NCBI RefSeq assembly: GCF_020740795.1 | Contig: NC_067283.1 | Coordinates: 109,479,706-109,543,705 of the forward strand | From: Apus apus | Lineage: Eukaryota; Chordata; Aves; Apodiformes; Apodidae | Reading direction: 5' to 3' | Length of the DNA: 64,000 bases | Shown here: one piece after another, positions 13,001-23,744 of the stretch | How positions within the stretch are numbered: the first letter of the stretch is position 1 | How the letters are laid out: each line of letters begins with the position of its first letter | The notes under the pieces: generated by a model | Databases searched by the model: none | The model's input: the letters and a program-made list of their open reading frames with translations, nothing else | What the model was told of the DNA's origin: nothing | Made by a program: the position numbers and the translations under genes

Positions 13001-14379
13001 TCAAAGGTGAATGTTTTAATTTGTCATGATCTAGAGCAGATCCAGTTTAGGAAACATCAAGTATTTTTACAGGAACAAAACTGCCATTTTTCTGCATGCC
13101 TCTCTAAGACATGCACTAAAAACTATCCACACCAGAAATCATTCTACAATACCTAGCTTCATGCTGTAATTACAGGATTCAGTTAATAGCAGTAATTTGT
13201 AACTGCTCAAACTTATGAATAACTCAATAATTTCAGGGCAGTTCATTGCCTAGACCTGGAGGAACCACCTTCTTTGAATCCTAATAGGTATTTTTAAGTA
13301 ATCTCATCACTTGCCAGCGGCTTAGCAAAAATTATATATCATAGGATGGAAGGGTAGGGAGTTCAGAGATCCACATAAGAATAGCAAAGACTGTGTTGGG
13401 ATTCCAGAAAAAAAAAAAAAAATCGTCACACCAAAGGTCTGGTAAAGAACTTAGGGACAAGCAACATTCTACTGATCAAAAGCATACTATGAGGTCCAGG
13501 AGTCACGTCAGGAACATGCGACTGACTCCATGCAGCTGAAGCTAATCAAGGAGTCTGAATCTGGAATCGGTCTCCAGCAAGTAATGTGCACCTTCCTATG
13601 TGATAATTGTACAACTTGAGGCCATCTGCAAGATACAAACAGAATAATTAATATCTCCCTCATAACATAAAATGGTGGGATGGACTAATGTTGTTTGATC
13701 TCCTTGAGTCTTCTCCTTGTAATAAGCTCTTATTTTGTATTGCATTATGCATAGTATATTCACTCACATCTCACCATTGCAGTGTTTTCTACCAAGACAA
13801 TGAAGATGTAGGCTCCCTTTTATATGAACCCACACCACATATTGCCAGAAGTAGCTTACATCTAACCTGAGGCCAATAGCTGCTGGGAAGTAATTAGTTG
13901 TAGTGCTGCTATAATCCTTTAGTAAATGTAAGCACAACTCCTATTTGTGCTGAAGGTGAAATGTTTGTGGTAACAAATGCCCTTTTCTCTGAATAAAAAT
14001 GTATTTACTTTTAATCAATCAGGGACTCATTACCAGCGTTGTCTTCATCCTCCTAAACCTTGGCCTTTTGTGTATGATTTCTGCATAGAAGGAGACTGTC
14101 TGCAGGTTATTAAGAGAACGTTGCAAAATAACTCTAATAACCTGAATCAGCTAGGGATAAACTGTCAGAAATTACGAAGCAGTTCCATTGTTTCCTGGCA
14201 CCTCCAGGCTCTCACCAGACCCTCACAGTCCTCAAAGCAAAAGGAGGAGGACATTGTTGCCACTACTATTCAGTCAGTGGTTACAAACATATACTGTATG
14301 ACATGTGTGCACATGCACATCACATTTGGGAAGAGCAGCCTCCGAAGGGGGAGAGGGATCTCTAAGGCTTTGCTGCTAA
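4033..14379. other. Long AT-rich spacer, no gene recognised
   Basis: About 10.3 kb without a recognisable gene or repeat copy. The longest open stretches are around 60-100 codons and show no family signature. A 15-base A run lies at 13408-13422. Short TA-rich and A-rich runs occur around 4980-5020 and 8702-8720. The block about 9790-10330 is less AT-rich than its surroundings and looks unique; it could be a regulatory or conserved element, but nothing in a single sequence proves this. Confidence 0.6.
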
Positions 14380-15270
14380 GGAGGAAGTTTGCAGATGACA
14401 CCAAATTGGGTGTGAGTGTTGATGTGCCTGAAGATAAGAAGGACCTGCAGAGGGACCTGGATAGGCTGGATCAATGTTACAAGGCCAGTTGTATGAGGTT
14501 CAATAAGACCAAGTGCTGAGTCCTGCACCTGGGTCACACCAACCCGTGGTACACTACAGGCTGGGGGAAGAATGGCTGGAAAGATGCCCAGAGGAAAGGG
14601 ATCTCAGGGTGCTGATCAACAGCCAGCTGAACATGAGCCAGCAGTGTGACCAGGCGGCCAAGAAGGCCAGCAGCATCTTGGCTTGCATCAGAAATAGTGT
14701 GGCCAGCAGGACTAGGGAAGTGATTGTCCTCCTGTACTCAGCACTGGTGAGGCTGCACCTTGAGTGCTGTGTTCAGTTCTGGGCCCCTCACTGCAAGAAT
14801 GACATTGAGGTGCTGGAGCAGGGCAAAAGAAGGGCAACAAAGTTAGTGAAGTGTCTAGAGAACAAGTCTCATGAATAGCATCTGAGGGAACTGAGGCTGT
14901 TCAGCCTGGAAAAAAGGAAGCTGAGAGGAGACCTCATTGCTCTCTACAGTTACCTGAAAGGAGGTTGTAGTGAGGTGGACATTGGCCGCTTCTCCCAGGT
15001 GGATAATGATAGGACAACAGGAATTTACCTGAAGCTGGGAGGTTTAGACTAGATATTAGAAAGATTATTTTTACTGAAGGAGTGGTCAGGCACTGAAACA
15101 GCCTGCCCAGGGAGGTGGTGGAGCCACCATCCCTGGAGGTATTACAAAAACATGTAGACATGGCACTTCAGGACATGCTCGAATCGCCATAGTGGTTTTT
15201 TTCTGAGTTCATGGTTGCACTCAGTAGTCTTAGAGGTCTTTTCCAACTGTGATTATTCTTTGATTTTATA
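14380..15270 (+). mobile_element. CR1 LINE retrotransposon, copy D (5' truncated)
   Basis: This is the longest CR1 copy in the window and the only one that reaches the catalytic palm of the reverse transcriptase. The exact 5' junction is unclear; similarity is firm from about 14385. It runs through the ORF2 C-terminus and the 3' UTR to a tail with 'tcttttccaactgtgattattctttgattttat' in pieces, ending near 15270. It shares many private variants with copy B, including GCACCTTGAGTGCTG and CACTGCAAGAATGACATTG. It carries several disabling changes and is not functional. Confidence 0.95.
14386..15110 (+). pseudogene. CR1 ORF2 reverse transcriptase fragment with catalytic FADD motif (copy D)
   Basis: The fragment opens with KFADDTKLG. 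The FADD box at 14388-14399 is the reverse-transcriptase metal-binding motif. [11 protein letters not shown] and MRFNKTKC follow. The frame is then cut by TGA at 14517-14519, where sister copies read CGG. A deletion near 14545 moves the reading to another frame (14560-14878: [49 protein letters not shown]). A TAG at 14876-14878 replaces a CAG found in copy B. Later parts ([15 protein letters not shown] type) are still visible by similarity to about 15110. Confidence 0.88.
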
Positions 15271-16904
15271 ACTACAACCTGTGGACTTTGGAAAGCAACA
15301 CGAAGAAATGGCTGCCTTAATTTAGGGAGTGGAGCTGGCTAAGGAGCAGGGGGGCGACAGGGTGAGCTCTGTGGGAGTCTCAGCTGTGCAACCCAGGGGC
15401 CAGGGCTGGCCGGAAGACTGCACAGTGCCTGCTGGGCTGCATGACTGAGGGGCTGAGTCGACAACACCCCACAGCTATATAGGGGGGTGGGGAGCCACCA
15501 GCTGGCTTCTCCCCCACGACACCCCAAAGGTATCGCTCCCCCAAAGTGCTGCCAAGCCAAGGGGTGCAGCTGAGCAGAGGTCTCCTAGCCACACACAACT
15601 CCTGAACGCCCTCTAGATGGCTACAGCCCTTTCCCCTCTACCTCCCTTTGCAGAGACAAAGCATCCAAAGCAGAGCTCAAGGTCTGAGTCACAAAGTTTT
15701 GCTGCTTTTAACAGTTGAGGAGGGAACTCTGGGAATTTGTTGCCATGAACTAGGGCAGTTGCTTTATTTATTTTCCATTTCCCCAATGTTCTTCTCTTCA
15801 CCAACATTGGAAATAACAGTTACAAAATTCAGCTATTATGGTAAGTAACTTCCCAAAAGGGGCACTGCTATGTGATCAGGCAGAAGGTCTTTCCAAAAGG
15901 CTTTTCCAGGATATGTATGACGATGGAGGAGGATCCTGTGCTCAAAAGTTTGTGAGCAGTTCTCTACCTCACTCAGTGTCTTGGTCTTCATGTTTGGCCC
16001 CAGAAAAGTGCCTGCTCCAACAAGCATGTCATCAATGATGCAAGAAGAGGAAAATCATCATGGCAACATGCCAGGAAAAAAATAACAGGATTTTCTGACT
16101 TTGTGTCTTCCTCAGCCGGCTGTAGGATAGTCTGTTTGCCTGCATGGCTAGTTTGCCAAGTCATTTCTCCCTTCTTGTTCTTTGGTATCCTACTCACAGA
16201 AATCAGGGAAGGGACTAATTTTAGTGTTGCTGAATATAAGAAAGTGGGACTGACTTCGGGTATGGCTGCAGTACTTGGAGTTACCTTGGCAATTTATTTT
16301 TAATTTTTTCATTTGTTGAGATTTTTTACATTGACTGAAATATTAAGACCAATGAGAATGGGAAATCTCAATAGCAAGCTCATTTTAGAGAGGAAAAACT
16401 CAGAATGGGTGTCTTTTCCCTGTGGAGGTAATCTGTTATCCCTCAATATACAGGCAAGGCTTCCATAGACAAATGAAATGGCAGTGCACAGCATCTGTTT
16501 GCTATGGAAGGAGCACAGACTTCTGGTAAAAAGTATGTGTGTTGCAGGGGAAAATTTCTGTTCTGAACATGAGGTTAGCGTTTGATACAAAACTCCATCA
16601 CTACAAATGGCAATCTGGACTCCATTATTACCTGCTTACAGATCTCTTTCTATTACATCTGCAATGCTGAATCAAGCCAGCATATTTGACTTACAAGAGC
16701 AGCTTTAGCAAAGGGTAGATTGTGTCAAAAATTGTCTCCTTCCTTGTTTCTTTGTACAGTGCAGATCAAGTGATACACTCTCAGCAGTAATGCAGCCTGA
16801 TCATTACTGAGCACTCTCCCTGGCATGCCTATGAGCAAACTTTCTATTGTTTCAATTAGATGATCTTGGGCATTCAGGGAATTTAATAGTGATGGAGTTC
16901 AGCT
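15271..16904. other. Spacer with a GC-rich patch at 15330-15610
   Basis: The stretch 15330-15610 is notably GC-rich for this window, with runs such as 'ggggggcgacagg' and a TATA-like 'agctatatagggggg' near 15472-15487. I found no LTR ends, primer-binding site or open frame to classify it. A candidate exon (15654-15840) lies just downstream and is listed separately. The rest, 15850-16904, is ordinary AT-rich sequence with no gene seen. Confidence 0.5.
15654..15840 (+). other. Candidate internal exon (plus strand)
   Basis: A 187-bp segment is open in one frame across its whole length (62 codons plus one base). It is preceded by a long pyrimidine tract ending in 'cctccctttgcag' and followed by a near-consensus donor 'ATG|gtaagtaac'. 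The encoded peptide begins RQSIQSRAQGLSHKV and includes a hydrophobic, aromatic stretch LLYLFSISPMFF. I recognise no protein family. Splice-like pairs also arise by chance in 64 kb, so this is a hypothesis only. Confidence 0.25.
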
Positions 16905-17165
16905 CCTAAAATCCTAGAAATTAGAGCCTGAGAGAACCTAGGGTATCATCTTGTCCATCCCCTGACAATGCAGATTATTTTCTACTGTATTTTTACTGTG
17001 TTTTTTCCAGTCTATTTTTAATGATTCTAGCAACGGGGTTTCCATCACTTTTCCTGGGGGACTATTCCACATTCTAATAGATCTCACTGTTAGGAAAATT
17101 TTCCTGATATTCAGTCTAAATTTTCCTTTGCTCAGTTTCATCCCATTACTCCTAGATATGCCCAG
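16905..17165 (-). mobile_element. Old CR1 LINE 3' end, copy E
   Basis: This is a diverged CR1 fragment on the minus strand. The tail side near 16905 shows 'tcctagaaatta' and 'cctagggtatcatcttgtccatccc', matching the usual CR1 pattern of a tail followed by 'ggtcatctagtccatcc'. Translated on the minus strand it gives KFRLNIRKIFL and MWNSPPGKVMETPLLESLK, the C-terminal block of CR1 ORF2. The lack of the late avian variants and the heavy divergence suggest a much older subfamily than copies A, B, D and H. Confidence 0.82.
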
Positions 17166-20100
17166 TAGAGGTGGGTGAAAACTGAAAGTGAGTAGGCAAA
17201 CCTGACACATTATGTGTGCTCAGAGCCAATTTACAGCAGCGGGTAAAGAGACAGAGTCAATTTGCAGCGTTCTGTAAGTGACAGAGAGGGTCTTAGGGCA
17301 TGCACTTTCTGAAAATGGTTCTGAATCTTGATGAAAACCCTAAAGTATAGAAAAATATCCAGAAGCTGTAATGACTTTATATTTTTTTTGCAACACTCAG
17401 GCTGAACACAACAAGAATCCTCTATGAAGAAATAACAGATAGGGCACCTTGTTTATGCTATGGTTGCCAATAAAACTCAAATTTATACAGGCATCTGAAC
17501 AGCATGCTTTCCATTGCACCAAACACCACTAATTGTCATTTACTTTTACGTGCTAGACAGAATTAAAATCCAGTTTACATTCCTTGAGCTATCACCCGCT
17601 GGATAATGAAACCCACTGCTGAAAATTGCATTTATATTGTAAACATTCCTGTGTAAGTAACTTTACATCTATATAATGTTCTGATGTCTTGCTCATAAAC
17701 TTTCTAACAAAAAGAATTTGCTAAATCTCCTCTACATACAAATGCACTGGTCTTTTTCTTTACTCCCTTTTTTCCTTTCCATTCTTTTAAACATTATTAC
17801 AGGGCATGCCCCTTGTTTTCTTCCTGCTAATTCATTTCCAAACACACAGCAAATCCTGCCACCACTTTGCTATCCACATCACTAAATGTTTCAGACCAAT
17901 TACCTACTTTATTTTCTCATTCTGTATAAAGATCATATTTATCGTCCTTCAGTGCAATACATCTTTTCGTTCTTGGGCGTACACATACCATTTCTGTTTC
18001 ATCAACTTATATTATAAAAACATTGTTTTGCCTCCTACGTCTTACTTAAATCCTTTCTTATACTCACCTCTTCCCGAGCACCTTTTACTGATCCCTTCCC
18101 CACACACCCCCAAACCTATCTGCATCAACCTTCAGTCAGAATTTGTGTCAGACTGAAACTGCAATGTTCTCAGGTATGGACAGTGCCTTCTTTTATATTG
18201 GTTATGGAAGATGATGACAAAAATCTAGTGAATTTATTTGCAGTGGGAAGTGATACGGCCCCTGCAAGAGGAATGGAAGCCTCTTGAACAGCAATCCAGC
18301 CTCCTTCAAAAATGTATAAAGTTTAGCATACAAAAGAAAACTAAAGGACTATGTTAATCTCAAGGCAATCTGAGGAACTCCACCAGGACATGTTCAAAGT
18401 TGTATCCAGATGCCTAGCTGGTGGCTCAACGTGGTGAATCAGAAAAGGCATGAAAACAATCTGCTCATGAGAAAGCAGGTACATCTGGAGGAAACACGAG
18501 TCACAGGCACTGGAATTGCTGGCTGAGCCACAGTGCATGTACTACACATGCTGCCCTTGGGGAGGAATTTAGAAATGGGGACAGACAAGGATAAGAGAGG
18601 TTTGTGAGAGACTGCACGGAAATGCTGGTACTTACGAAGAGCCACAATATGATAAGGACAAGGAGCAAAAGCTGTTTCTAAATCTGGCAGGAAATGGAGA
18701 GGACAGTGCAGCTGACAGGGCAGGAAAAGAAATGAAGCATTAGGAGAAAGTTCAGGTTGGGTGTAGGGGATGTATGCCTGATGTCTCACTGTGAAGGTTG
18801 CAGGTGTTCCTAGCAGTGCTATGAACATCTAAGGCTAGACATCAGAGGGTAAGAGGGAAAATCATCTTTCCAGGTACTTGGTGTGGCCTTGGAAATATGC
18901 TGTTCAGGGATCACTGTGTGCGATCCTCTGGCTTTGTTGAAGAGAGACATCACTAGACAGGACTAGAATTCTTTCTCCTTGCCTTGGATTTCTTTAATCC
19001 TAGTGACATCTCCTGTTTTCTTCCTCTTCCCTTCTTTTTGTAGTAAGTGCAAATACTGCTCCAAATGTCACTTTTTTCTCGTCTGCATTTAATCATACAA
19101 ATCACCTTATCTCCAGCCCGGACCATTTCACAGTCTTTTAGTCGTTTTATTAGTTGAAACTCAAGACATGTTTTGAGAAAAATTAAAAATCTCAACATCA
19201 TTGAGGATCCATTAAATTAAAGTGGTATCTCTCCCTGTAGCAGACTACCATAGCTGAGGCCAGCAGATATATTCAAACTGGAATTGTGTCAGTGGCTGAG
19301 CCAGCAATCATTTCATGTAGAGGACTTCCCTAAGAATTTGCTTCTTACCTCAGTCCTCTGAAGTCCTCTGCATGCCCTGCTACTACTGTCCTTTCAGTTT
19401 TCTTCTCCCAAGGGTGAGGAATTCAGCAACACATAAGCAGCAGTGCTCTTCATCTGCAACTGTCCTTGTACAGGACAGGTACCAATCCTTAACTGAATTT
19501 AGCAATCAGAAGACAGTGGTGTATCAACCTCAGCTGTCTCCATTGTTCCTTAGGGGAACATGCACAATCTTATCTTCGCACTTCTTTCATCCTGTTTCCC
19601 TCATTGATCCCTTATTGCTCTGACTCGGCTGCTCACAGTGCTCCCCATGACCCCTTCTTCCACTCTGCTCTCTGTCTTCTTTCATGCCATTTGAGCTAGC
19701 TTTTCCCATCTCCTTCCTCTGTGTCCTGCCTTAAAACCCATGGGAGCACTATCCTGATCTCACCACTTGTGTTCCCAAGCCTTCTTTCCTCTCAACATTG
19801 ATTATAATTTGTTTTGATCTGTTAACTTATAAGCTCTTTTGGCCAACGATCTTGACTCCTTGATTCTTTCACCAGTTGTCAGGTATCTTGCTGGCTAGCT
19901 GATGAAATGGTTGTATCTGTATGGTGATTGGTACTGAGCTTAAATGTAATTGTTGTCCTTCACTTAAGAGATCTGTAAGAGGAGGTTAGTGCATGTCTCT
20001 GTCTAAATATAGGACATAAAAAGGCTTAGGAGTGTTAACTCCATAGATAGAGAAGAGTTATTGAGGTAGAGCTATGCAGAGGAAACCAAGTACAAGGAGA

Positions 20101-20734
20101 ATGAAGATGCAGCAGTCTGAATAGCTCTAATGCACAGTCCTCTCAGTGCTGTTGTGTTTCTGCCTTAGGGTAAAAGTCTCTCTCTTCTCTGCCTGCTGTT
20201 GTATGCAGGGGCCCAAAGTAGGTTATCGTTTGAGCAGGTCTTAAAACACTAATGAAAACTAAAATGCCCTTTACATCTAACCCTGTCACACAGTTGCATA
20301 CTCTGTGCTATCTGGACCTTTTCTTGGTGGCTGCTGGTTTCAGAACATTTCCCTTTTATCCTGCCTGTATCTCTTTGGCTTGCCATACCTACCTCTGTCT
20401 GTGACTGGAGTCTCCTTAAGGTGTTTCTGCCTTCATTGTGCAGATCTATGACCTTACCACAGGCCTCAAGGGAAGAACAATAGGGGGAATTTTTTGACAG
20501 GTTTCCAGCAGAAAGAGCTGTGGCCAAGAAATCTGTGCATGATTAAAACTTGCCCTAAGAGAGCAGAATTTCATATGTTGTTATAAATTAATGGAAGTGT
20601 ATCAGTAGTATCTTCCCCATTGATTTCTCCTTCTAATTGGAATAACCTGATCAGGTCACAAGATAAAAGCCTGGTGTCAACACTGGGACCCCATTCTAAT
20701 AGAGAAATTATGAGCTGGTATTCTTGAACCAATA
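17166..20734. other. Spacer, no gene recognised
   Basis: AT-rich unique sequence. It includes a pyrimidine-rich stretch (about 17740-18130) whose plus-strand open frame (17806-18156, 116 codons) looks like a composition effect. A 129-codon minus-strand open stretch (18439-18828) also shows no family signature. A possible tiny minus-strand exon at 18636-18677 is discussed in the findings. I see no repeat family here. Confidence 0.55.
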
Positions 20735-22340
20735 GCAAACCTGCTTTCAGAAAACAAAACTAGCGAAAAGGAATTAAAGCAAGACCAGAAGGTGCTAAAA
20801 CAAGAGTTGGAAACTTTACAAAAGGAATTACAGCAGCATCTGGAGGTTTCCCAGAAATGGCTGAAGTGATTTGCAGGCAGAGGTGAACTCTCTGTTGGAG
20901 TAATAACTACAAAATGTCCTAACAGACTGAGAAGGCCAGATGCAAAAATTCCAGTCTGAATTGGTAAGCCTAAAAAGGTAAATGGCAACTATACTGCTAT
21001 AGATGCTTCAAGGCAGGGAGATGACAGCTGGGGATGCACTAACAGAGATGAAGAGGAACAAGGACTCACTGGCTAAATTTCAGCTCTTGGAAGAAATGTC
21101 TGGTCACAGACCCATCCATGGTAGCCAGCCATCTGGACGTTCAGTTGGGCCAATCAGAGAGCATAAGCAAAAACATTTATTGCAGTTCCTCTATTTGGTT
21201 GGCAAGTCTCAGAATCCCATAGGAGAGGCAGGACTTTCATAGGTCAAATAATGCAAATATCTAATATATTATAGGAAAAACTCAATTTGATATTTACTTT
21301 GCTAAATAGATTGTCATGGACTGAATGAAAACTGGTGAAGTTGGAGAGCAAAGAGGAGTTCTAGCAGCAGGCCTTAATAGCCATGCCCAGAGAGTGCCAC
21401 AGCTCTGATTTCCTGAAAAGAGGCTTCATGCAAATCTTTGCTTCTCAATTAAAACCATCCACAGGTCCAGGTGCAACTGAAAGCCAGAAGAAAAAGGAAA
21501 AGGTAAGGAAATTCTAGCTGAACTCCAAGAGAAGCTGCAGAAACGTGTGTTTCTGGCATGCGCAGATGACAGCGGGGGCTGTCAGGATAAACTGGAAAGA
21601 GATCAATCAAATGTGCTGAATTGGGCTTAGACTTTCACACTAAGGTCAGTGAATGGCAGCCAAAGACACTCCAAGGGGTCTCTGGCGTTTACCATGGAAA
21701 TTGTGATTCACCCCTTGCAGCTGGACCAAAGCAGGAAGCAGTTTCTGGTGAGAGGCATGAAAGACAGTCGCTACAAATTCTCTCAGTGCAGTTCTGTATC
21801 AGGGAAAGAGGATACAAATCTGCCTCATGATGCTATTGACTAATAATAAAAATGAAATATTTCTCCCAGTAAAATTAAATTTGAAAACTTGAAAAAACTA
21901 GCCCAGTGAAAACAAACAAGCAAACAAGCAACCCACACAAGTTCATTTGAAAACTGGCCCTGTGAAAAGGAAGATTATTATGAACATAATGTGGCCTTGG
22001 CAGGCCTTCTTTACTTCCTAGAGAACTTCTTCAGCTCAGGAAATGGAAAGACATCAAACTGAAGAAGCGAAACTCAGGGACTTGTAAAAGCACCAGCACA
22101 CCATTTTTATTTCAAGCTGGACAGGTAACAAAAATAGTTGGAATTTTGGCAATTTTTTAATGTGTAATAGAATCAGCGAAATGTAAAGGAGTCGTAGGCA
22201 TTGTCTCAAACCTTGCATTTATTAGACTAGACAAGCCAAAAACACTAGGGATTTGGGAGATCCAAAACAGAACCTCCTAACTGATTTCAAATGGAGAGAA
22301 TGTCTGGGGAATGTGAACACATCCAAAAACTGGAAAAATA
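20735..22340 (+). pseudogene. Possible decayed coiled-coil coding remnant
   Basis: Several purine-rich plus-strand stretches translate into E/K/Q/L-rich peptides with heptad-like spacing. Examples are ENKTSEKELKQDQKVLKQEL and ETLQKELQQHLEVSQKWLK (20750-20870), NKDSLAKFQLLEEM (about 21057-21102), KEILAELQEKLQK (about 21508-21546), EMERHQTEEAKLRDL (about 22040-22085) and ECEHIQKLEK (about 22310-22340). They lie in different frames and are ended by stops (TGA, TAA, TAG). This fits a long-dead coiled-coil gene whose pieces have drifted apart. The alternative is that A- and G-rich DNA simply translates into such peptides. I cannot name a parent gene. Confidence 0.25.
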
Positions 22341-23307
22341 GATTCTGAAAGCAGGACCCCTGTAATTTCAACAAGAAGTATGAGCAACTGAGGTAGTAGA
22401 TGAATTAATAAGTGAGTTTGAGTTTATCATGCCTAGTAACAAGACGCAAAGTGTATTGCAAATATGATTTTTGGAAGATCCTTTTAAAGATGTGGGCTAG
22501 CTGAAACTAATTATTTTCTAGCTGGTTTGCAGCAAATAAGATGTCCTATTTCCAGGGTTAGAAACCATAACAATAGCCACATTCTCTGCTATCTTTTATA
22601 CAGAAGAAAGATGAAAGTGACAGAAATCTGTTTTGTGGCCCAAAAATCTGGTGAAACCTACTAAAGTTCTTGCTACCTATCAAAGTTCTGTGCTCCAGGA
22701 CCAAGTCTGCTAAATGGTGACCATTTCTTCAGTTCATGAACCACATTCCTCAGTATCTCTATAGTTGCTTTCAAGCCAATAGTATATCAAACAACCCTCA
22801 GTGGAGTCACTTGGATCTCTGGCAAAATTTGAACCGTTAAGTACTATTGAAGTTGTCACTACCAACTTCTACCGGGACTTTGCCTTGCCCCAGTTACTGT
22901 TACCTCCTGTAGGGCATCCCTAGAGGGTCCCCATCTCCTGATTATGCATGTGACCATAGCAAGTTGTTGGTTCATGGTTTGTAGCACTAGAAAAAATGGA
23001 CCATGCTGTTCTAGTGATTGCTTTTTTTGTAGCCTACCAGTGATTAGAATTCCTTTATACTGGAAAATGAGAGAGTGGCTTTCTCCAGGGGACAGTACAG
23101 ACCCAGAAATAAAATACAGGAATCTTACAGAGAAAATATGGGATACATGAAATTCAAGTGTTCATTAAAGATAACCTTCCATTTGACTTCCATTTTCTTC
23201 CAACTGGAAGAAAATAAATCAGATTTAGGAATCAGCACTAAGAATGCCTGGTGATGAGAAATTAGCTTAAAATAAAGAGTTTATGAATGCGGGAAGGGTT
23301 AATCTTT
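22341..23307. other. Spacer, no gene recognised
   Basis: Unique, mostly AT-rich sequence. Short open stretches only, and no repeat signature seen. Confidence 0.55.
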
Positions 23308-23368
23308 CTTGGAACTGGATGATCTTTAAGGTTCCTTCCAACCCAAACCATTTTATGATTCTGTGATT
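23308..23368 (+). mobile_element. CR1 LINE tail only, copy F
   Basis: This is a very short CR1 3' end. It has 'ggaactggatgatctttaag', then 'ccttccaaccc' and 'ttttatgattctgtgattta'. It corresponds to the last 60 or so bases of a CR1 3' UTR. Such extreme 5' truncation is common for CR1. Confidence 0.88.
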
Positions 23369-23724
23369 TATTTTTGGGTTGTTAAAAAGTGGAAAAACTT
23401 TATATTGACTTGGACTGAAAGAAGGTGGCACCATTTCAGTGGACTGAGCTGAGGGGAAGGAGGCACATCAGGTTGAACTCTTTCAGACCAGGATGTTTAC
23501 CTGTCAGCCTCTAACATAACTCTACAAGGTAAATAACCATCTGTTTTCATCTGCAATAAAGAAAATTTGACACAGAAAAGAAAAGCTTTTCCTGGTATTT
23601 GAGGTAAAACAGGAAGGGTGTGTAAGAGAGAGTAGACAAGAGACAGATCAACTTGAAGGAAAAACAGAGCATCAACCACTTTTGGAATAACTCGTGTGCT
23701 GCCTGAGAGCAGGGGAAAGTACAC

Positions 23725-23744
23725 TTTTTTTTTTTTTTTTTTTT
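23725..23744. repeat. T20 homopolymer
   Basis: Twenty uninterrupted T. On the minus strand this is an A20 run and could mark the tail of a retrocopy lying at higher coordinates. No AATAAA-type signal or recognisable gene precedes it, so a plain homopolymer is the simpler reading. Confidence 0.85.

Noticed and set aside
13335..13380. 'tcataggatggaagggtagg' resembling a CR1 tail
   Set aside because: The match is short and the following sequence does not continue as CR1, so I left it out.
18439..18828. 129-codon minus-strand open stretch
   Set aside because: Pyrimidine-rich coding sense giving L/P/S-rich peptide. No family signature.
23725..23744. T20 as the poly(A) tail of a minus-strand processed pseudogene
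   Set aside because: No gene-like sequence or AATAAA-type signal at the expected side.
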